From Shinella sp. XGS7 (lineage in GTDB: Bacteria; Pseudomonadota; Gammaproteobacteria; Burkholderiales; Burkholderiaceae_C): DNA of 64,000 nt. A program made the position numbers and the translations under genes. How positions within the stretch are numbered: position 1 is the stretch's first letter; each line of letters starts with the position of its first letter. Where the stretch lies: the NCBI RefSeq assembly GCF_020535565.1, contig NZ_CP084758.1:3857001-3921000 (forward strand). The letters run 5' to 3'. Positions 1-9,400 of the stretch are shown one piece after another. The notes beneath the pieces were generated by a model, which worked only from the letters and a program-made list of their open reading frames with translations, made no database searches and was not told where the DNA came from.

Positions 1-95
1 CGTGTGCCGGCCTTTCGACCGGCGCGCGCATGCTACCCCAGGGCCGGTTCACAATTTTTCTCACGGAATTTCCTGGGCGCCCCTAAAAACTGCGC

Positions 96-101
96 TATGA
101 T
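96..101 (+). promoter_or_regulatory. possible -10 element of tRNA-Ser
   Basis: TATGAT lies 11 bases upstream of the first base of the tRNA, the position expected for a sigma-70 -10 hexamer. No convincing -35 hexamer is visible at the proper distance, so this is a weak call. The 95 bases to its left show only a short GC-rich inverted repeat near the window edge. Confidence 0.35.
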
Positions 102-111
102 GGCGGGCTTC

Positions 112-203
<92 letters not shown>

Positions 204-207
204 AATT

Positions 208-240
208 AAACCCAAGTGATTGATTTCACTTGGGTTTTTT
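208..240 (+). terminator. rho-independent terminator of tRNA-Ser
   Basis: A perfect 12-bp stem, AAACCCAAGTGA with TCACTTGGGTTT, closes a 6-nt loop and runs into a T tract. Position directly after the CCA end indicates it ends the tRNA transcript. Confidence 0.9.
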
Positions 241-418
241 CTTTTTCTGGTCGCCGTTCCACCATCCCGTCTACCGTCCCCCAAACGGTGCTTCCAGGTG
301 GCGGGCCCTTGAAATCAAGGGCATGGGCGGTGCGCTGGCAACGGGCCTTCAGCCACCAGCAGCGAGGGCCAACCGCTGCTTCCGGGCCCAGCAGGCTCCG
401 GAATGCAGGGGCTTTTCC

Positions 419-3400
419 TCACCAGACATAGCGCAGCGCAACACTGCCGGCTCGCGTGCGGGTGTTTCGTCCGTACTCTCCCTGCAGATTGGCCTCCACG
501 GCCAGTGATGGGCTCAGGCGCAGTTCGGCCTGGCCGGACAGGGTGGCCAGGTCGGGCGTGGGCATCAGGCCGCCGACGCTGAAGGGCCGACCGTTGAGAG
601 TCTTGAAGGCCGCATACATGCGGTGCTCGCTCCAGGCCTCGTGGGCCCAACCCAGGCGGCCCCTCAGCTTCAGCGAGGCGCCGCGTTGCAGCATGATCTG
701 CCCCTCGACGGCGCTGCCCAGTTCGCTGCGCAGCTGAGTGAACGCGCTGCGCTGATAGCTCAGGGCCAGGTGGGGCTGGGCCGCCCCCTCCTCGTCATGC
801 GCCTGGATGGTGAAGTGCTGAAGGTGCAAGGCCGCAAAGGGGACGATGCGCCATCCGGGCGAGTTGATGCGCAGGCCTGTCTCGGCCCGCGCTCCCCAGG
901 CCTGTGTGCGCATCTGGGCCCGGTAATTGGCGCCCGTCAGATCAAATCGACGTTCGGTATCCAGCACCTGGCGTGAATGCGTCAGCGAACCCGTGAGGTA
1001 CAGGCGGCCCCAGCGGCTGTCCGCCTCACGCAACGCATAGGCGCCGAGCTGAACGCCCGGCCCGCGCGCCTGGTAACCGTGGGACATTTCCAGGCGGGAG
1101 CGGTTGCTCGACAGTGCGGCCCCCACCAAGGTGTCGGCGTCGAGCGAGGTTTCCAGCCCGAAGGCCAGGCCGCCCAGCTGGGCATTGATATCCGAGGTGC
1201 CGGCGCCATCGTAGCTGGCGCTATGGCGTTCACCCAGCAGCTGGACCCAGGCTTGCTGTGCCGGCCGCCCCGATGACGGTGCGCCAGGCAGGGCGCCCGC
1301 GCGATCCGTCAGCAGCCGCCCGAACAAGGTGCTCAACCGAGTTCCCACCGTCGCCACCGTGGTGGCGCCGGCGCCGCTGAGCTCCCAGTAAACCTGGTGC
1401 AGCGCCTCCGGGGTTGGGAGGGCCACCAGGCGGGCGGTCAGCTCGCGGAAGTTCTCGCGTGATTCCGTCTGGACGGCGGCCAGCAGGTCGCCCAGGCGCT
1501 GCACGTCCTCGTTCATGCCCTCGGGGCTGAAGTCGGCATGCATGCTGAAGCCCAGCTTGCCATCCTGGGGGTGCAGGCGGAAGTCGAGGATGGCCGTGTC
1601 GGTCACGGACAAACCGCTGGCATCCAGCCCACCGCCCGCGCTGAAGACGGTGCCCAGCGAATGGGTGCCCGGCGTGATCAGGTGCGCCGTCTGCAGAACG
1701 GGTTGCAAGCGGCCCTTCAGGCTTGCGTTGCCCGTCACGTGCAACTGATCGGCCACCCCGGTGGTGTGGTCCATCCGCAGCGCCAGGATGCCGCTGTCCC
1801 CTTGAATCAGGTGGCCGTCGATGCGCGTGGCGGCACCGGCCTCGCCACCATGCATGATCGTGCCGTCATTGCGCAGCGTGCCTGTGCCCCCCAGGTTGAG
1901 CGCACCGCCGTGCAGCATGCTGGCGCTGCTGTGGTTGTGCACCTCGTTGCGCGCGCCCTCGGTGAGATGAAGGTTGCCAAGCAGCACACCGTGGTTGTGA
2001 ATGGTGATGTCACCTCCGGTGGTCTGCACGGCGCGACCGGCGTGCCCGTCGGCACTGCCCACCTGCCCCCGGTTGTGCAACTCGTTGATGGGGCCTTCGA
2101 AGTACATGGCGGCGACGCCGCTGCCGCCCACCAAAGTTGCGCCCTCGCCGACCTCGACAACCGGGTCGGTCGAGGATGAGCCCCACAAGGCGTGCGCGCC
2201 TTGGCCCGAGGCCGTCACCTTCACACCGGTGGCGTAGTTCACCTTCACATCGCCGCTCTTGCCGGAACCGCCTTTGTAGGTGGTGGTCTGAGTTCCGCTG
2301 GCGACGATGCCGCCGCCACCGGCGATCGACTGCGCCACGATGGCGTGAGCGCCATCTCCGCTGGTGCTGATGTCCGCAAACACATTGACGGTCACAGCCC
2401 CGGCGTCTCCACTGCCCTTGTTGTAGGTCACGTTCAGGGCATTGCCCACGCCGATCACGGCGCCGCCACCGCCGCCCACGCTCTGGGCCAGGATGCCGTA
2501 GGCATTCACACCCGAGGTGCGGATGGGGGCGTAGCTGTTGACCTCCACCGTGCCGCCATGGCCGCCGCTGCCGCCCGCGCCGAGGGTGGCGCTGCTGCTG
2601 GCATAGGCCAGGCCGCCGCCATTGCCCACGCTCTGCGCGACGATGCCGATCGAGCCGGCCCCCGTGGTGCTGATGGCTGCGCGGTTGTTCACGAGCACGG
2701 CCGGCTTGGACCGCTGATCCTCGCCCGGGTAGGCGGGGCTGCCGGGCCGGCCGCCCAGCTTGGCGTCGCTGGCCAGCGCGAGACTCAAACCACCACCGCC
2801 GCTGACCGTCTGGGCCACCAGGGCCGGCGCCATATCGCCCCGGGTGCTGATGCTGCCGCCGTCCAGTTGGGCCGTCACGAGGCCGCTGAACTTCCAATCG
2901 TTCTTGCCAGTGGCCGTCGAGCCCAGGTTCATGGTGCCGCTGAAGCCCTGGCCCAAACGTCCCGCCGCCAGGGCCACGCCGCCGCCATTGGACACGCTCT
3001 GCACGACCAGGCCCGCCGAGTGCAGGCCGCTGGTGCTGATCGCGGGGCTGCCGCTGACGCTGGCGTCAAACGCCCGGCTGCCGCTGCCGGTCTGGCCCAG
3101 CTGGCCGCTCAGGGTGGCATTGGTGCTGGCCGCACTGCCCGGCGCCGCCACCGTCGGCGCCACCCAGGAGAACATGCCGCCACCACCCGCCACGCTTTGG
3201 GCCAGCACACCCAGGCTGCCCGCATCGGCGGTGCTGATGGCTCGCGAACCCAGGGCCACCCGCGCGGTGCCGCCGTCACTGCTGCCGCCGGTGCCGCCGA
3301 GCTGGAAGCTCAGGTCCACCCGGCTGGCCTGGGTCAGGTTGGTGTGGGCAAAGTAGCCGCCGCCGCCGCCAATGCTCTGCGCCACCAGGGCGGGCGCATT

Positions 3401-6400
3401 CATGCCGCTGGTGCTCCAGGGCTGCGAGCCTTTGGAGGCATCCACGCTGACCGCCGCGCCGGTGGACACATCCGTGCTGCTGGCCATGCTCAGCTTGTGG
3501 GTGACACTGCCAGTGGCCCAGTAATGGTCACCGACCAGACCGCCACCGGCCCCGATGCTTTGGGCCACCAGGCCGGCAGACCCGTTGCCCTGGGTGCTGA
3601 TGGCCTGGGCGGTCCAGACGGTCACGTCGCTGCCGATGGCGCCGCTGCTGCGCAAGCTGGTCTGCACGGGGTTCTCCGGGCTCAGCACCAGGCCACCACC
3701 ACCCCCAATGCTCTGCGCCACCAGGCCATGGCTCAGGGGGCCACGGGTGCTGACGCTGCCAAAGAGCGCCACATCGCCGCTGCACTGACCGGCGCTGTCC
3801 AGCCCATTGCACAGGCGCACCACGCCGCCGTTGGCAAAGCCCGGCGCGCCACCCAGGCCGACCGAGCCGAAGGAGGTCGACAGACCACCGCCGCCGCCGA
3901 TGCTCTGGGCCACGAGGCCCAAGGCCCCCATGCCGCCGGTCTCCACCGCGGCGCTGCTGGACAGCAGCACGCGAGCGCCCGCCTTGGCTTGCCCACCGCC
4001 CAGCACCGTGCCGCTGGCCCGGCTGAGGTTGAGCCCGCCGCCACCGCCAATGCTCTGCGCCACCGCCGCATGCGCCAGGTTGCCGGATGTGCTGACCCGT
4101 TGGCCCAGCGCCAGCTCCACCGTACCGCCCGCGCCGCCTTTGCCGCCGCTGCCACCCAGGTTCACGCTACCGAAGAAGGCGCTGCCCTCGCTGGACGAGG
4201 TGGCCGCAGCCCCCACGCCGCCGCCGCCGCCCACGCTCTGGGCCAGAAGGCCCACGGCCAGGTGCCCCGCGGTGCTCACCGTCTGGTCGGACAGCAGCCG
4301 CGTGCTGCCGCCATCGCCGCCGTCACCGCCACTGCCACCCAGCTGGCTGCTGATCGAGACGCTGCCCAGGCTGCCAGATTGATGCCAGGCGGCCGCGCCG
4401 CCGACCCCGCCGCCGCCGCCGATGCTTTGCGCCATCACCCCGAAGGCGGCCAGGCCCTGCGTGCTGACGCTGGAATTGCTCTGACGCAGATCCAGGGTCA
4501 CCGCGCCGCCGTTGCCCCCGGCGCCGCCTGCGCCGCCCAGGTTGAGTCCCAGGGTGTAGCTGCTGCCGCTGGCGGTGCTGCTGCCTTGGCTGCTGCCGCC
4601 CACGCCGCCGCCGCCGCCGATGCTCTGGGCCATCAGCGCGGTCGCGAAATGCCCCTGGGTGGCCAGGGTCGCCGTGCCGGTGGTGCTGACGCTGACCGTG
4701 CCCCCCTGGCCGCCGCCGCTGCTGCCACTTTGCCCACCCAGCGCGAGGCTGACCGACTTGGTGTTGTCGCCGCCTGTGCTGCTGCTGGCGCTGCCCCCGC
4801 TGCCGCCGCCGCCGCCAATGCTTTGCACCAGCAGGCCGCGGGCCGCTTCGGCCTCGGTCTTGATGCTGCCGGCGAACAAGGTCACCGTGACATCGCCGCC
4901 TTTGCCAGAGGCACCGCCCTGGCCACCCAGGGCGAGGGCTGCCGAGACCTGGCCGGTTGAAGCGCTGCTGGACGCAGCACCGCCGGTGCCGCCGCCGCCG
5001 CCGATGCTCTGGGCCACCAGGCCATCCGCGCCCCAGCCGCTGGTGCTGATGCTGCCGCCGCTGTTGACCTTGACCGTGCCGCCATCTTGTCCGCTGCCCG
5101 CCTTGCCGCCCAAGGCCAGGCTGGTGTTGCTGTTGCCGGCATCGGCGCTGGTGGCACTGGTGCTGCCCGCCACGCCACCGCCGCCGCCCACGCTCTGGGC
5201 CATGAGGCCCTGGGACAGCAGGCCACGGGTTTGCAGTTGGGCGCTGCTGGCCAGGTCCACCGACACATTGCCGCCCCGGCCACCGCTGCCGCCGCTGGCG
5301 CCCAGCGCCAGGCTCACGGCATGGGCGCCGCTGCTGGCGTTGCTGCTGCTGCTGCCGGCTTCACCGCCACCGCCGCCCACGCTTTGGGCAAACAAAGCCG
5401 TCGAGCGCGCGCCGGCCGTGCTGACCGCGGCCGCGATGGAGAGCCGCACATCCCCGCCGTAGCCACCGCTGCCACCGCTGCCGCCCAAAGCTGCGGCCAC
5501 CGCCACACCGCTGGAGGCGGACGCCGAACTGCTGCCGTTGCCGGCGCTGGCGCTGTTGTCACCCCCACTCGCGTCACCCGCCGTGGCCGCCACGCTGACG
5601 GCCCCGCCGCTGCCACCGCCGCCGCCCACGCTTTGAGCGAACACGCCGTGCGACTGCACGCCCGCGGTGCTGATGCTGCTGCCCAGCGCGCTGCCGCAGC
5701 TGCCGTCAGACTGGCGTGTGCCACACACGGTCACCGCGCCGCCGTGGCCGCCGCCACCCGCTGTGCCCCCCAGGCCCAGGGCCACCGAGGCCGAGCTGCC
5801 TTGGCCGGCCGTGGAGCTGGCCGAGCCTCCGTTGCCACCGCCGCCGCCCAGGCTTTGCGCGATCAAGCCGGAGGACAAGGCGCCCCGCGTGCTCAGGCTG
5901 CCGGCGCTGCCATGCACGGTCACCGCGCCTCCGTCGCCACCGCCTGCACCCAGGCCGCCCAGCGAGATGGCCACACTGCTCTTGGCCGCGTCGGCATTGC
6001 TGCTGCTGCTGCCGCCTTGGCCGCCGCCGCCGCCCACACTTTGGGCCAGCAGGGCCGGGGCGTGGGCAATGCTGTTCACCACGCCGTCTTGCACCGCCAG
6101 GCCTGTGCTCACGCTGCCGCTGTGCTGCACCACCACCGTGCCGCCATGGCCCGCCTTGCCACCTGCGCCCCCGAGGGCCAGGCTGGCCGCGTAGCCACTG
6201 TTGGCGCCCGCGGCAGCGCCCTTGCTGGCGTTGCTGCCCGACACGCTGCCGGCGCTGGCCGAGTTGCTCTGGTTGTTGGGCGATGCACTGGCCGTGCCGG
6301 TGCTGGCACTGGTTTTGCCGTCGTCTTCGGCCGGCGTCACGCTGGCGGCCGTGCTGGCGGCACCGCCATTGCCGCCGCCCCCGCCCACGCTCTGGGCGAA

Positions 6401-9400
6401 CAGCCCGCCGGCATGGCTCTGCCAGGTGCTGACGCTGCCGCTGTTGATCAGCGTGACGCTGCCGCCGCTGCCGCCGCCACCGCCGCTGCCCCCCAGACCC
6501 AGGGAGGCGGCCGCCTTGCCACCGGCCTGCGAGCTGGCGCTGACCGAGCCGCCATCACCGCCGCCGCCGCCCACGCTCTGGGCCAAGACGCCGAGGGATT
6601 GGGCGCCGGCCGTGCCGATGCTGCCGCTGTTGCGCACCTGCACCGAGCCCGCGTCGCCACCCGTGCCGCCGCTGCCGCCCAGGCTGAGGGCCACCGCACT
6701 GTTGCCACCCTTGGCATTGCTGGTACTGCTGCCGCCGTGACCGCCGCCGCCGCCCACGCTTTGCGCATACAGGCCGGACGAGAGTTCACCCAGGGTGCTC
6801 ACCAGCGCGCTGCTGTCCACCGCCACGGCGCTGCCCTTGCCGCCCATGCCACCGGCACCGCCGATGCTGAGCGAGGCGCCCACACCGTTGTCGTTCTTGG
6901 CGCTGGAGCTGCTCGGCGCGCCACTGTCCTGGCTGAACTTCTGCGCCACGGCCACCGTCGCCTTGCCCACGGTCGAGCCGACCAGGCCGGTGTAGGCCGC
7001 CACACCGGCGGCTTCAACCGCCCCCTGTGAACCGTCCGCAGAGGCCGATGCCGAGCCGCCATGACCGCCGCCGCCGCCAATGCTCTGCGCCAGCACGCCG
7101 GGGGACTGTGCGCCCGTCGTGCTCAGGGCGCCGGTGGGGGTCACCACCACCATGCCGGCATCGCCACCACCAGCACCAAAGCCGCCGATGGCCACCGAGG
7201 CAGCATGCTGGTTGCTGACCGCGCTGGCGGATGCAGCACCGCCCTGCCCGCCCCCGCCGCCGATGCTCTGCGCCACCATGGCGGGAGCTTGCTGGCCGAA
7301 GGTGGAGACGCTGGGCAAGACCACCTTGCTGACCGGCGTGCTGCCTGCCGCTGCGCTGGCCGAGCGCCCCTCGGCCTGACCGGTGGTGATCCAGTGCACC
7401 GTGGCGGCGCGGGTGTCGTTGCCATAGAGCGCCCGCAGGTCCGCGTAATTGGCCAGGTACTGGGCGGGATTGAAGGCATTGGTCACGCGACCTTCGCCAT
7501 AGCCCCAGTCCCGGTAATGCCGCAGGCCGGCCAAGGGATCATTGCCCAGGGCACGGATCAAATCGGGGTGGGACGCGATGTAGATCAGCGGGTCCACCAA
7601 GGCCGTGGTGCTGTCGCTGAGCGCCAGTCCGACCGGGGCGCTGCCGGCTGGTGTGGCCGCGTTGCGGCCCTCTGTGAAGCCGGTGCCCACGTAGTGGTTG
7701 GTGGCTGCAGCCAGATCGCCGTTGAACGAGGCCTGCAGGTCGCTGTAGTTCGCCAGGTACTGCGCCGCATTGAAGCTCTGCGTGGGGCGGGCCTCGCCGA
7801 AACCCCACTCGATGTAATGCTTGAGGGCGGCCGCCGGGTTGTTGCCGTAGAACTTGAGCAGGTCCGCGTTGCTGGCCAGATAGGTTTGGGCATCGAAGTT
7901 GAGCAGCGCATTGCCCGCGTTGCTGCCGCTGCCACCACCGCCGCCAATCGCCACAGCCGCCGCGGCGGAGCCGGCGATGGCCTGCGAGCTGGCCGCGCCC
8001 CCCTGGCCGCCGCTGCCACCGATGCTTTGCACCAGCACACCGGCGGCCCGGTCGCCCTGGCCGGCCGCGCCCGAGGCGCTGTTGCGGCTGGGCACGCCGG
8101 TTTGCACGGCACCGAGCAAGCGCACGGAGGCCTCGGCCCCGGCGCCACCGGCGGCACCCTTGCCGCCCACCGTCACGGCGGCTGCCAGGCTCTTGTTGTC
8201 GGGATCGCCGCCCGAGGCGGAGGCCGCAATCGCAGCGGTGGCTCCGCCCTGGCCGCCACCCCCGCCGATGCTCTGGGCCAGCACGCCGACCGCGCCTTGA
8301 CCTTGGGTGATGACGGTGCTGCGCCCCACCACGGCGACGTTGCCGGCGTTCTGTCCCGTGCCTCCGGTGGCACCTGCCGCGCCCGCCGCGCCAACGGAAA
8401 CTGCCATCGAGGGGTTGCCCGTCGATGCACTGCCCGACAGGGCCGAGCCGCCATTGCCGCCGTTGCCGCCGATGCTTTGCGCCAGCAGGCCGAATGACTG
8501 CTGGCCGCTGGTGAGCACCGGCGCATCGGCCTTGATATTGACCGTGCCGCCTTGTCCGCCCGAGCCGCCCGTGCCACCGACGCTGGTTGCCATGGCCACG
8601 ATGGTGGTAGCCGAACCAGCGGCGGTGAAGCCGCCACTGCCGCCATTGCCCCCGATGCTTTGAGCCGCCAGGCCGGGCGCCATATGCCCGCTGGTTTGCA
8701 CGGGCAGGCGGGCCGTCATGGACACCAGGCCGGCCTTGCCGCCGGCGCCACCCGCGCCGCCCAGGGACACGGAAGGCGCTGCAGCCATGCTGGCCGAAGC
8801 ACTGACAGCCCAGCCGCCGCTGCCGCCGGCGCCGCCCAGGCTTTGCCCCAGCACGCCGGGCGACTGGTCGCCCTCGGTGACCAGCCGCTGATCGGCGCCA
8901 TGGATATGCAGCCAGACATCGCCAGCGGTGCCCCCCTTGCCGCCGCCGCCGCCCAGATTGGCGGCCAGGCTCAGCCCGCCGGCCAGGGCGCCGGCCAGGG
9001 TATGCCCGCCGTTGCCACCATTGCCGCCCAGGCTCTGGCCTTGAATGCCCGGGGAAAAGGCGCCACGGGTGAGCAGGCTCGCGCCATGGTCGATGCTGAC
9101 CGTGCCGGCACTGCCCGCATTGCCACCACCACCGCCCACAGCCAGCGCGACACTGCCCTGGAAGGACAGCGCCCCGGCGGCGCTGAAGCCGCCTTGGCCA
9201 CCGCCGCCGCCGATGCTCTGCGCCAGGATGCCCGGGGCATGCCCGACCTGGCTGGATTGAGCGGCGATGGCGCCGGTGCTGTTCACCTGCACCGAAGAGG
9301 CCACGGCCCCAGAGCCACCGCTGCCTCCCGCACCGATGCTGATGCTGCCCATGCCCGCCACGGTGCCGGCAATGGCATGGCCGCCTGAGCCGCCGCCGCC

